This document shows, in pieces, positions 1-6,600 of a stretch of 8,057 nucleotides of DNA; within the stretch, counting starts at the first letter, position 1, and each line of letters opens with the position of its first letter. Under the pieces are notes generated by a model. It did no database searches, was not told the DNA's origin, and was given only the letters and a program-made list of their open reading frames with translations. The DNA lies in contig JAGCIP010000100.1 in NCBI GenBank assembly GCA_017648525.1, forward strand, positions 1 through 8,057, given 5' to 3'. The DNA comes from Clostridia bacterium. Its GTDB lineage: Bacteria > Bacillota > Clostridia > Christensenellales > Borkfalkiaceae. A program made the position numbers and the translations under genes.

Positions 1-2
1 AA

Positions 3-644
3 GATGAAAAAAAGAAAAAATCTTATGCCGTTTCCAAAGTAAACGGATTAAGAGTTAGGGCTAACCCAAACAATACTTCCGCCACGCTTGGCTATTTAGA
101 CCAAAACGACGCTCTTTTAATAACCGAAAAAACTAACGGATATTTTAAGACGGTTTTTAAGCAAAAAACCGCTTACGTACACGCCGACTATTGCTCGGTT
201 ATGGAGATAGATTATCACAGCGAACAAGTAGAAAAAGCCATAGACCTTGGTTCAACCTTGCTTGGCTACCCTTACGTTTGGGGAAGTCAGCGTTACCATT
301 GGGGAAACGGTGTTTTGAACAAAAACTTTGTGCAAGGCGAATACGATTGCTCTGCCTTAGTTTTATACGTGTATTATCACTCTAACTCGGTTATATTAGA
401 CGTAACTTCAAGAGCGCAATCTCTTAACGGAAAAGCGGTTGATAAAAGCGACCTTTCACGTGGGGATTTAATGTTTTTTACCAACGCTAGCCGTAAAGAC
501 AAACAAGGCATAGAAAGAATAGGTCACGTGGGAATTTATTTCGGCAACGGCTATATTTTACACACGGCAAGCGACCACGCAGTTATAGAGCCTATCTCCG
601 CAACTAGATGGAGTTATTATATAACTGCACGCCGAGTAGTTTAA
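3..644 (+). CDS. SH3b-NlpC/P60 cell-wall peptidase, 5' end outside window
   Basis: The frame is open from the left edge to the TAA at 642-644, so the true start lies upstream; the ATG at 201 is internal because a recognisable SH3b domain precedes it in the same frame. Counting from base 3, residues about 13-65 form the bacterial SH3 domain (VNGLRVRANP at its start, YVHADYC near its end), which in this family binds peptidoglycan. Residues about 72-213 form the NlpC/P60 domain. The family's catalytic cysteine is C116 in YDCSAL, the histidine is H175 in RIGHVGIYFGNG, and H187 in YILHTAS fits the third polar residue. Such enzymes cleave gamma-D-glutamyl-diaminopimelate or related stem-peptide bonds outside the membrane. 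The missing N-terminus should hold a signal peptide, possibly more SH3 repeats. It converges on the transporter operon and shares its terminator, so it is probably unrelated to the sugar locus. Family is well supported; the exact bond cleaved is not. Confidence 0.9.
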   Translation, partial: DEKKKKSYAVSKVNGLRVRANPNNTSATLGYLDQNDALLITEKTNGYFKTVFKQKTAYVHADYCSVMEIDYHSEQVEKAIDLGSTLLGYPYVWGSQRYHWGNGVLNKNFVQGEYDCSALVLYVYYHSNSVILDVTSRAQSLNGKAVDKSDLSRGDLMFFTNASRKDKQGIERIGHVGIYFGNGYILHTASDHAVIEPISATRWSYYITARRVV

Positions 645-673
645 TCAATTTGCGTAATCAACTAAATTAATAT

Positions 674-705
674 GGGCGCAGACGATTGTCTGCGCCCGTT
701 ATTTT
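674..705. terminator. Bidirectional intrinsic terminator between convergent genes
   Basis: A perfect 10-bp GC-rich stem pairs 674-683 (GGGCGCAGAC) with 688-697 (GTCTGCGCCC) around the four-base loop GATT. On the + strand it is followed by GTTATTTTA, a modest U-tract; on the - strand it is followed by ATATTAATTTAG. It sits 30 nt after the NlpC/P60 stop and just beyond the stop codon of the leftward transporter gene, so it can end both transcripts. The broken T-runs on both sides make efficiency uncertain. Confidence 0.85.
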
Positions 706-1636
706 ACCAGCCAAATGGATTGCAAAGCAGAGTTACCGAAACCATACCTATTATCAACCCTAACCATTGTAGTTTTTTAAGTTTATCCTTAAAGATAAAA
801 CAAGAAAACAAGGTTGTGAGTATTAGATTAGAACCGTTTACCAAGGGGAAGAACAATGCGCTGTCCAAAACACCCGAAAGGTAAAGATTATATTTATTGT
901 TCATTGCGACGCATACACCGCTTAAAATTATAATAATAATCCAAACCCAACTATAATATTTATCCCAAACTTTAACTTGTTCGGACTTTTTGTTTTCCGT
1001 TATCGTCGGTTTATTTCTTCTTTCCTTAAAATGCACTATCGTGAACATAGTGAAAGCAAAAACGGTGGCAAACGCAAATGCTAACAATAAAAACCCGTTT
1101 TGTTCTCCACTATATATCGAAGTGGAGTGTACTTTTTGCATAACACCTATTCCGCCCGTGCAAAAGAACACGAGTATAGCGTAAAACAACCAAGTAAGCG
1201 AAAGTTTTTTGTTTTCACCCGAACTCAAATCGGTTGACAAAATAAAGCAAGCAAACATTAGCACAATGCCTATTATTTGAACTAATGAAATACTCTCATT
1301 CCAGAATAACCAACCCGATAAAGTTGGAATAATGGTAGAAAGGGTGGCAACTACCGTAGTATATGCCCACGAGCCAACGCTTATGGCTTTAAGCATAAAT
1401 AGATACTGCATTGCGGTAAGCAAACCGAACGCAAGCCCCGTTAACAAGGTAAAGGTAGAAATAGTGCCTACCCCGCCCCAAATTAAAAGCACGCACGCTG
1501 AAACTATACTTACTATTCCGTTAAAAAAGTTGACGGGTTTTAACGACCCCGCAAACTGTCTTGAAAAAACCTTTCTACTTATTCCGTATAAAAGGCAAAC
1601 CGTAATGCTTACGATTAACATTATTTCTATCGGCAT
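704..1636 (-). CDS. EamA/DMT-superfamily membrane transporter, last gene of beta-helix operon
   Basis: This 310-residue, very hydrophobic protein has about ten predicted membrane helices (roughly residues 3-19, 34-54, 60-84, 88-112, 116-135, 146-167, 181-203, 229-247, 257-282 and 288-306). Their order fits the two five-helix halves of the drug/metabolite transporter superfamily. The first half ends in the typical EamA pattern PTLSGWLFWNESIS...GIVLMF (104-127); the second half has FPLVNGSNL and GLIIGMVSVTLL at matching places. A charged cytoplasmic linker (204-226) is longer than usual. Start: the ATG at 1636 is preceded by GGGGGG three bases upstream, an unusual and close Shine-Dalgarno; the next ATG (codon 6) has none. 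Only 10 nt separate it from the upstream beta-helix gene, so it is almost certainly co-transcribed. Known DMT members include sugar carriers such as RhaT and GlcU as well as exporters. Here import of the operon's sugar, or export of a product, is inference only. Confidence 0.8.
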   Translation of the reverse strand: MPIEIMLIVSITVCLLYGISRKVFSRQFAGSLKPVNFFNGIVSIVSACVLLIWGGVGTISTFTLLTGLAFGLLTAMQYLFMLKAISVGSWAYTTVVATLSTIIPTLSGWLFWNESISLVQIIGIVLMFACFILSTDLSSGENKKLSLTWLFYAILVFFCTGGIGVMQKVHSTSIYSGEQNGFLLLAFAFATVFAFTMFTIVHFKERRNKPTITENKKSEQVKVWDKYYSWVWIIIIILSGVCVAMNNKYNLYLSGVLDSALFFPLVNGSNLILTTLFSCFIFKDKLKKLQWLGLIIGMVSVTLLCNPFGW

Positions 1637-1646
1637 AATCCCCCCG

Positions 1647-2846
1647 TTAATCGGTAATAAATTTTTCTATTTTGCCTTTAAACTGGCAGTCGCCACCAAA
1701 GATATTCTTTAGTTCTAAGCGCTTGATATCGGCTTCACTTTCGACGGGAATTACGGTGTTTCCGTCCGCAACCGTTTGATGAATTCCGTCTACCACCAAA
1801 CTATCAACCGTGTTGTTTGCGTAAATTTTAATTGTAGGCAAATAACAGTTGTTTTCTTCTCTGACGATATTTCTAAACACCATATTCTTCATATCAAGTC
1901 CGCTCATTATATGAATAAGCGCACAGTAATTCCCCTTTACGTCTACCGTGCCGGGACAAATTGATGCGTACATATTTTCTATGCTAATATTTTCAAACCT
2001 ACCACGCTCGCCTTCCACTTCAACGTGTCTTGACATAATGATACCGTAAACGTAAAAAGTGCCGAAAATATTTTTAACTGAAATATTTTTAACGGGCGTT
2101 CCACGGCTTAAAAATCTAATTGCACTATGACAGTTTTCCGCAAAAATGCCGTCAATTTCGATATTTTCGATAGGTCCACCCCAAACGCAGTCGTCAGAAG
2201 TTAGTGCAAGCAAATCGTCGTGACAAGCACCTTTAAGATTAGTAATTCTACCGAAACGGCAACCGGCTTCTAAATGTATTCCGTCCATATTCCAAAGTTT
2301 TGGAGAGCCCTCGGTATAATCAAAACGAATATTATCGATAGTAAAATATTCAATAAACGCCATTTGAACGCCGTATACGACGGGGTTAACTATGGTTACG
2401 TTCTTAAAAGTAAAGTTTCTAATCCTTGCAAAAATGAAAGCGTGCCCCGTGTAGCAAGGTCTAATTAAGCCTTGTTGCGGAGTCCATCCGTATTCTTTTT
2501 TCATATATTCTTTGGTATGAATAACTCCGTTAGAATTTGGGAAATGGTATGGGTTGGGCCATTGATTGTTGTGGTTCATATCCCAAATACCACCGTCAAC
2601 GGTAATATTAACGTTACCCTTTACCAAGTCGTCGTTTTGCAACATACAGCAATTTGCATTATCTGTTAAAACAACTTTAGTATTTTCGTGTAATTTAAGC
2701 GTTTGGTTAGAGTGAATTAGCAACGCTTTGCTAATAAGATAATGTTTTTCTGGCACGGGTAGTTTTACAGTTGATATTCCGCTATCTAAAAGTTCTTGTA
2801 TCCCTGCATAATCGTCGTGAATACCGTCTCCGTATATTTTTGCCAT
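1647..2846 (-). CDS. GH28-like right-handed beta-helix protein, paralogue A2 (399 aa)
   Basis: This is a predicted cytoplasmic carbohydrate-active enzyme of the pectin-lyase-like fold. The N-terminus YGDGIHDDYAGIQ (5-17) is the pectate_lyase_3/GH28 opening motif, DGGIWDMN (84-91) matches the first beta-helix turn of GH28, and repeated hydrophobic-N-I turns (NFTFKNVTI, NISVKNIF, FENISIEN) run through the rest. The putative catalytic set is D188 in NMDGIHLE, D210-D211 in CHDDLLALT, and H240 in CHSAIRFLS; the 22-residue gap between the first aspartate and the DD pair is close to the 21 of fungal endopolygalacturonase. No RxK motif is seen where GH28 binds galacturonate (GIIMSRH, 268-274). There is no signal peptide. 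AAGGAG lies 7 nt before the ATG. It is fourth in the operon, 13 nt after A1. The first 51 residues are identical to A1 because of apparent gene conversion. Fold is firm; substrate unknown; a lyase, epimerase or non-pectic hydrolase is possible. Confidence 0.85.
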   Translation of the reverse strand: MAKIYGDGIHDDYAGIQELLDSGISTVKLPVPEKHYLISKALLIHSNQTLKLHENTKVVLTDNANCCMLQNDDLVKGNVNITVDGGIWDMNHNNQWPNPYHFPNSNGVIHTKEYMKKEYGWTPQQGLIRPCYTGHAFIFARIRNFTFKNVTIVNPVVYGVQMAFIEYFTIDNIRFDYTEGSPKLWNMDGIHLEAGCRFGRITNLKGACHDDLLALTSDDCVWGGPIENIEIDGIFAENCHSAIRFLSRGTPVKNISVKNIFGTFYVYGIIMSRHVEVEGERGRFENISIENMYASICPGTVDVKGNYCALIHIMSGLDMKNMVFRNIVREENNCYLPTIKIYANNTVDSLVVDGIHQTVADGNTVIPVESEADIKRLELKNIFGGDCQFKGKIEKFITD

Positions 2847-2859
2847 AACGTTCTCCTTT

Positions 2860-4059
2860 TTAATCTGTTATTAATTTATCAATTTTTCCTTGAATTTTAC
2901 ACTCGCCACCGAAAATATTTTTAATTTCTAGGCGTTTAATATCCGCTTCGCTCTCCAACGGAATTACCGTATTACCTTCTGCTATCGTTTGGTGAATACC
3001 ATCTATTACCAGACTATCCACCGTGTTATTAGGATAAATCTTAATAGTAGGTAAATAGCAATTATTTTCTTCTCTAACGATATTCTTAAAAGTTATATTC
3101 TTCATATCAAGTCCACTCATAATGTGTATGAGTGCGCAGTTATTTCCCTTAACGTCCACCGTCCCTTTACAAATACTACCATAGAAATTTTCTACCGAAA
3201 TATTTTCAAAAGTTCCTCTTTCCCCTTCCACTTCAACGTGCCGTGACATAATAATGCCGTAAACGTAAAACGAACCGAAGACGTTTTTAATCGATATGTT
3301 TTTTACTGGTAATCCACGGCTTAAAAGCCTTACCGCACTATGACTATGTTCAGCAAAAATACCGTCTACTTCTATATCGTGTATAGGTCCCCACAAACTA
3401 TCGGTAGAAGTAAGTGCCAGTAAATCGTCGTGACAAGCACCTTTTAAGTTAGTTATTCTCCCGTAACAACAACCACCTTCTAAATGTATACCGTCCATAT
3501 TCCAAAGTTTAGGTGAGCCCTCGGTATAATCAAAGCGAATATTATCAATGGTAAAATAAGATATATATCCCATTTCCACACCGAAAACTACGGGATTAAC
3601 AATGGTTATATTCTTGAAAGCAAAATTAACTATCCTGCAAAACCTAAAACAAAAGCCGTCATATTCCGGTCGCAATTGTCCAACTTTCGGCGTCCAGCCA
3701 TATTTTTCTTTTAAGTAAGAATAAGGTGTAATTTTCCCCGTTTCAGGGCAAGGAAAATGCCACGGATTAGGCCATTGCTTGCTATGATTCATATCCCAAA
3801 TACCGCCGTCGATAACGATATTTTCATTACCCGTTTCTGTATCTGCGTTTTGCAACATACAACAGTTTGCGTTATCCGCAAGCATAATTTTAGTCCGCTC
3901 TTCAAGTTTTAGCGTTTGATTAGAGTGAATTAGCAACGCTTTACTAATAAGATAATGTTTTTCTGGCACGGGTAATTTTACAGTTGATATTCCGCTATCT
4001 AAAAGTTCTTGTATCCCCGCATAGTCGTCGTGAATACCGTCTCCGTATATTTTAGCCAT
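2860..4059 (-). CDS. GH28-like right-handed beta-helix protein, paralogue A1 (399 aa)
   Basis: This closest relative of the downstream 399-aa gene is similar along its whole length, with one single-residue insertion and one single-residue deletion between about residues 105 and 225. The same landmarks are present: YGDGIHDD (5-12), DGGIWDMN (84-91), D189 in NMDGIHLE, D211-D212 in CHDDLLALT, and H240 in SHSAVRLLS. Differences cluster in residues 72-145 and 195-240, for example CFRFCRIVNF in place of AFIFARIRNF and SLWGPIHD in place of CVWGGPIEN. These loops probably shape the substrate cleft, so the two copies may differ in specificity. AGGAG stands 6 nt before the ATG, and the gene starts 16 nt after the stop of B2, consistent with one transcript. 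No signal peptide or membrane segment is visible. Role inferred: intracellular cleavage of an imported oligosaccharide, substrate unknown. Confidence 0.85.
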   Translation of the reverse strand: MAKIYGDGIHDDYAGIQELLDSGISTVKLPVPEKHYLISKALLIHSNQTLKLEERTKIMLADNANCCMLQNADTETGNENIVIDGGIWDMNHSKQWPNPWHFPCPETGKITPYSYLKEKYGWTPKVGQLRPEYDGFCFRFCRIVNFAFKNITIVNPVVFGVEMGYISYFTIDNIRFDYTEGSPKLWNMDGIHLEGGCCYGRITNLKGACHDDLLALTSTDSLWGPIHDIEVDGIFAEHSHSAVRLLSRGLPVKNISIKNVFGSFYVYGIIMSRHVEVEGERGTFENISVENFYGSICKGTVDVKGNNCALIHIMSGLDMKNITFKNIVREENNCYLPTIKIYPNNTVDSLVIDGIHQTIAEGNTVIPLESEADIKRLEIKNIFGGECKIQGKIDKLITD

Positions 4060-4075
4060 AACGCTCTCCTACATA

Positions 4076-5257
4076 TTATAAATCGTAAAGATTTTCTTCA
4101 AATTTATTTTTGATTTCGCCTTGTATCTTAAAGAATTCAAGTTCGTGCCCCGTAAAATTCTTTTGTGTTATATCTTTAAGTATCAATCTATCAATAGTGC
4201 AGTCCGGTTCTACTAATAGCAAGGCTTCAGTCCCTTCAGTTTCTTCACGATAAACACCGTTTATTGATAAATTTTCAACGTCAACGTAACTTTGCACCCA
4301 AACGATAGGACGATTACCACCTGTCATGTCAGTAAGCGGATTGCGTGGACCGTCGCAAGAATGTGCGTTAACGTTTTCAATGCGAATATTTTGGAATTTA
4401 CCGCGCTCTTCTGGTCCACCATGATATTTAGAAAGGTTAATACACGCCTTAAAATATCCACCGAACACGTTTTTGATAGTTATATTTCTTAATAACTCCC
4501 CGTGCGATAAAAGTCTAACCGCGCTGTGGCAACGGTCCGCCCAAATTCCGTCCACAACGATATTTTCCACAGTCCCGTAATATCCGCCGTCTGGCGTTAA
4601 CGCCACCATATCGTCGTAACAATTACCTTTTAGGTTGCGTATTATTCCGTTTCGGCAGTTTCCTTCTATATGAACTCCGTCATTATTATAAAACTTAAAT
4701 TTCGTGTCAACGTAGTCAAACGTTATATTTTCAATGGTAAAATATTCTAAATACGCAAGTTCAATCGCATATACTACGGGGTTACGGAAAGTAACGTTTC
4801 TAAGCGTAAAGTTCTTAACACGGCAAAAGGTCATACAATGCCCCGTGTAGGTTTCTAACGGAGAATCCATTGTAGCATATACTTCTTTTGCAGCGTTTTG
4901 CCTAGTCGTGCCAAGCCTTTCAAAAGCAGTCTTACCGTCTTTACCTGGTACCCACCAAGGATTAGGGTCTTGCTCTTGACAATTCATATCCCAAATACCG
5001 CCGTCCACAACGATATTCTCTTTCCAAACCTTACCGTCGTCACCAAGCATTAGGCAGTTACTTTCAGGCATAAGTTTAACAATGGTAGTAGGCGCTAAAC
5101 GTAAGGTTTGCCCACCGTGCATCATAATCATATTAGATATATAATAATGTTTTTCGGGGGCTGGTAAATAAAGTTCACTAACGCCACTATCCAACATATT
5201 TTGAATATACGGTAAATCGTCGTGAATTCCGTCTCCATAAAGTTTATACTCTGCCAT
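4076..5257 (-). CDS. GH28-like right-handed beta-helix protein, paralogue B2 (393 aa)
   Basis: This is a member of the second sub-pair, clearly homologous to the 399-aa proteins but much more distant from them than from B1. Landmarks: YGDGIHDD (7-14), DGGIWDMN (85-92), D193 in NNDGVHIE, D215-D216 in CYDDMVALT, and H244 in CHSAVRLLS. Three stretches separate the B from the A type: WKEN before the first helix turn, an insert at about 104-135 containing GKDGKTAFERLGTTR, and NAHSCDGPRNPLTD...GGNRPIVW (297-320), which lies where A proteins have ASICPGTVDVKG. The RxK position of GH28 is CINLSKY (272-278). No signal peptide is present. Start supported by AAGGAGT 7 nt upstream of ATG; the gap to B1 is 34 nt, the longest in the operon, with no clear hairpin. 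The end EENLYDL is shared exactly with B1. Fold well supported, activity and substrate not known. Confidence 0.85.
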   Translation of the reverse strand: MAEYKLYGDGIHDDLPYIQNMLDSGVSELYLPAPEKHYYISNMIMMHGGQTLRLAPTTIVKLMPESNCLMLGDDGKVWKENIVVDGGIWDMNCQEQDPNPWWVPGKDGKTAFERLGTTRQNAAKEVYATMDSPLETYTGHCMTFCRVKNFTLRNVTFRNPVVYAIELAYLEYFTIENITFDYVDTKFKFYNNDGVHIEGNCRNGIIRNLKGNCYDDMVALTPDGGYYGTVENIVVDGIWADRCHSAVRLLSHGELLRNITIKNVFGGYFKACINLSKYHGGPEERGKFQNIRIENVNAHSCDGPRNPLTDMTGGNRPIVWVQSYVDVENLSINGVYREETEGTEALLLVEPDCTIDRLILKDITQKNFTGHELEFFKIQGEIKNKFEENLYDL

Positions 5258-5291
5258 AATTTTACTCCTTTTTTAATATGAATAGTATTTA

Positions 5292-6476
5292 TTATAAATC
5301 GTAAAGATTTTCTTCGCTCTTACATTTAACTTCGCCGTTTATAGTTATAAATTCTAAATCGTGCCCTGTCAAATTCTTTTGCGTTATATCTTTAAGAACT
5401 AATCTATCAATTACGCAATCTTTTTCTATGTTGATTAAGGGGGCAGTCCCTTCAGTTTCTTCACGGTAAATACCGTTAACTTTTAAATCTTCCACGTCCA
5501 AATAACTTTGCACCCACACGATAGGACGATTACCGCCCGTCAAATCGGTCAATGGATTGCGTGGCCCGTCACAAGAGTGCGCGTTTATATTTTCAATGCG
5601 TATATTTTGATATTTACCACGTTCTTCAGGTCCACCGTAGTATTTAGTTAAACCGATACAATACTTAAAATAACCACCAAAAATATTTTTAATGGTTATA
5701 TTTTTAACCAACTGTCCGTGCGACAAAAGTCTAACCGCACTATGACAACGGTCAGCCCAAAGCCCGTCCACAACGATATTTTCAATAGGGCCATAAAATC
5801 CGCCGTCGTCTGCGGTTATCGCCACCATATCGTCGTAACAATTACCTTTTAGATTGCGAATAAGTCCGTTACGGCAGTTTCCCTCTATATGAATACCGTC
5901 GTGATTATAAAACTTAAATCTCGTATCTACGTAATCAAAGGTTATATTTTCAATGGTAAATCTATCTAAATAAGCAGCGTCCATTGCGTAAACAACGGGG
6001 TTGCGGAACGTTGCGTTTTTAAGCGTGAAATTCTTAACACGACAAAAGGTCATACAATGCCCTGTGTAAATATTGAACGGCTCGTGCTGTTTTGAGCGTA
6101 TATCTTTTGCAAAATTTGCTCTCGTTGTGCCAAGTCTTTCAAAAGCAGTCTTGCCGTCTTTACCGACAGCCCACCACGGATTTGGCTCTTGACCTTGACA
6201 GTTCATATCCCAAATACCGCCGTCTATACAAAGGTTTTCTTTCCAAACCTTTCCGTCATCACTTGCCATTAGGCAGTTGCTGTTTTCTTTTAGTTTAATT
6301 ACGGTAGTTTCGCCAAGTCTAAGAGTTTGGTTACCGTGCATTATAATCGTGCCTGAAATAAGATAATTCTTTTTAGGCGTGGGCAAATAAAGTTCACTAA
6401 CTCCGCTATCTAACGCATTTTGTATGTAAGGTAAATCGTCGTGAATACCGTCGCCGTAAAGTATAAAATCCGCCAT
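5292..6476 (-). CDS. GH28-like right-handed beta-helix protein, paralogue B1, first gene of operon (394 aa)
   Basis: This is the promoter-proximal member of the four-gene array, divergent from the AraC-type regulator. It matches B2 over the full length. Landmarks: YGDGIHDD (7-14), DGGIWDMN (85-92), D193 in NHDGIHIE, D215-D216 in CYDDMVAIT, and H245 in CHSAVRLLS. The insert GKDGKTAFERLGTTR (105-119) is identical to B2, while 120-136 differs strongly (NFAKDIRSKQHEPFNIY), which points to a variable substrate-facing loop. The GH28 RxK site is replaced by CIGLTKY. There is no signal peptide, so the protein should stay in the cytoplasm. The ATG at 6476 has a textbook AGGAGG 7 nt upstream, the best ribosome binding site in the operon, so this product may be made in the greatest amount. 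The nearest candidate promoter lies about 55 nt upstream. Role inferred: first enzyme acting on the sugar that the AraC regulator senses. Confidence 0.85.
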   Translation of the reverse strand: MADFILYGDGIHDDLPYIQNALDSGVSELYLPTPKKNYLISGTIIMHGNQTLRLGETTVIKLKENSNCLMASDDGKVWKENLCIDGGIWDMNCQGQEPNPWWAVGKDGKTAFERLGTTRANFAKDIRSKQHEPFNIYTGHCMTFCRVKNFTLKNATFRNPVVYAMDAAYLDRFTIENITFDYVDTRFKFYNHDGIHIEGNCRNGLIRNLKGNCYDDMVAITADDGGFYGPIENIVVDGLWADRCHSAVRLLSHGQLVKNITIKNIFGGYFKYCIGLTKYYGGPEERGKYQNIRIENINAHSCDGPRNPLTDLTGGNRPIVWVQSYLDVEDLKVNGIYREETEGTAPLINIEKDCVIDRLVLKDITQKNLTGHDLEFITINGEVKCKSEENLYDL

Positions 6477-6507
6477 AATTTTCCTCCTATTAACCCCTTA
6501 AAAAGCA

Positions 6508-6536
6508 TTGACTGTTTTTTATTCTTATGCTATTAT
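6508..6536 (+). promoter_or_regulatory. Sigma-A-type promoter for the AraC-family gene
   Basis: TTGACT at 6508-6513 (5 of 6 to the -35 consensus) and TATTAT at 6531-6536 (5 of 6 to the -10 consensus) are separated by exactly 17 nt. Transcription would begin near 6543, leaving a 5' leader of about 58 nt before the ATG at 6601. The -35 box lies inside the leader of the divergent operon. Its good match suggests that the regulator is made at a constant basal level. Confidence 0.6.
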
Positions 6537-6560
6537 AATAACATAAATTTTTAATATTTA
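6532..6560 (-). promoter_or_regulatory. Probable activator-dependent promoter of the beta-helix operon
   Basis: Read leftward, 6537-6532 is a perfect TATAAT -10 box. At 17-nt spacing the -35 hexamer (6560-6555) reads TAAATA, only about 3 of 6 to consensus, and 16- or 18-nt spacings are no better. A good -10 with a poor -35 is the usual form of promoters that need an AraC-type activator. Start would be near 6525, giving a leader of about 48 nt that ends in AGGAGG. The -10 overlaps the regulator's own -10, so the two promoters cannot be occupied at once. Confidence 0.5.
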
Positions 6561-6571
6561 TATATATAAAA

Positions 6572-6599
6572 CAATCATAAAATAGGAAAAATCAATCAT
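6572..6599. promoter_or_regulatory. Candidate AraC-type operator: two direct half-sites 21 bp apart
   Basis: CAATCAT occurs at 6572-6578 and again at 6593-6599, in the same orientation and exactly 21 bp apart, two turns of the helix. Direct half-sites at about 21 bp are typical of dimeric AraC-family regulators. The pair lies upstream of the weak -35 of the operon, the proper place for activation, and within the leader of the regulator gene, overlapping its ribosome binding region, so binding could also limit the regulator's own synthesis. Assignment rests only on repeat, spacing and place; a 7-bp repeat in AT-rich DNA can arise by chance. Confidence 0.45.
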
Positions 6600-6600
6600 T

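Noticed and set aside
201..644. ATG at 201 as the start of the NlpC/P60 gene
   Set aside because: The same frame is open back to the window edge and encodes a recognisable SH3b domain before this ATG; no Shine-Dalgarno stands in front of it.
1332..1712. 126-aa open frame on the + strand opposite the transporter
   Set aside because: It is antisense to a clear membrane protein, spans the end of the neighbouring gene, has no ribosome binding site and shows no family pattern.
5258..5291. Possible internal terminator or promoter in the 34-nt gap between the first two beta-helix genes
   Set aside because: Only a weak, AT-only imperfect symmetry is present, without a GC stem or a convincing -35/-10 pair.
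1647..6476. Naming the four genes polygalacturonase or pectate lyase
   Set aside because: The fold and aspartates fit GH28, but the RxK uronate site is not seen, there is no export signal, and no pectin-pathway neighbours are visible; a specific name would overstate the evidence.
6551..6571. AT-rich TATATATATAAA tract as a replication origin or special element
   Set aside because: It is a short AT run inside a divergent promoter region with no DnaA boxes or repeated iterons; it is better explained as promoter-upstream AT-rich DNA.
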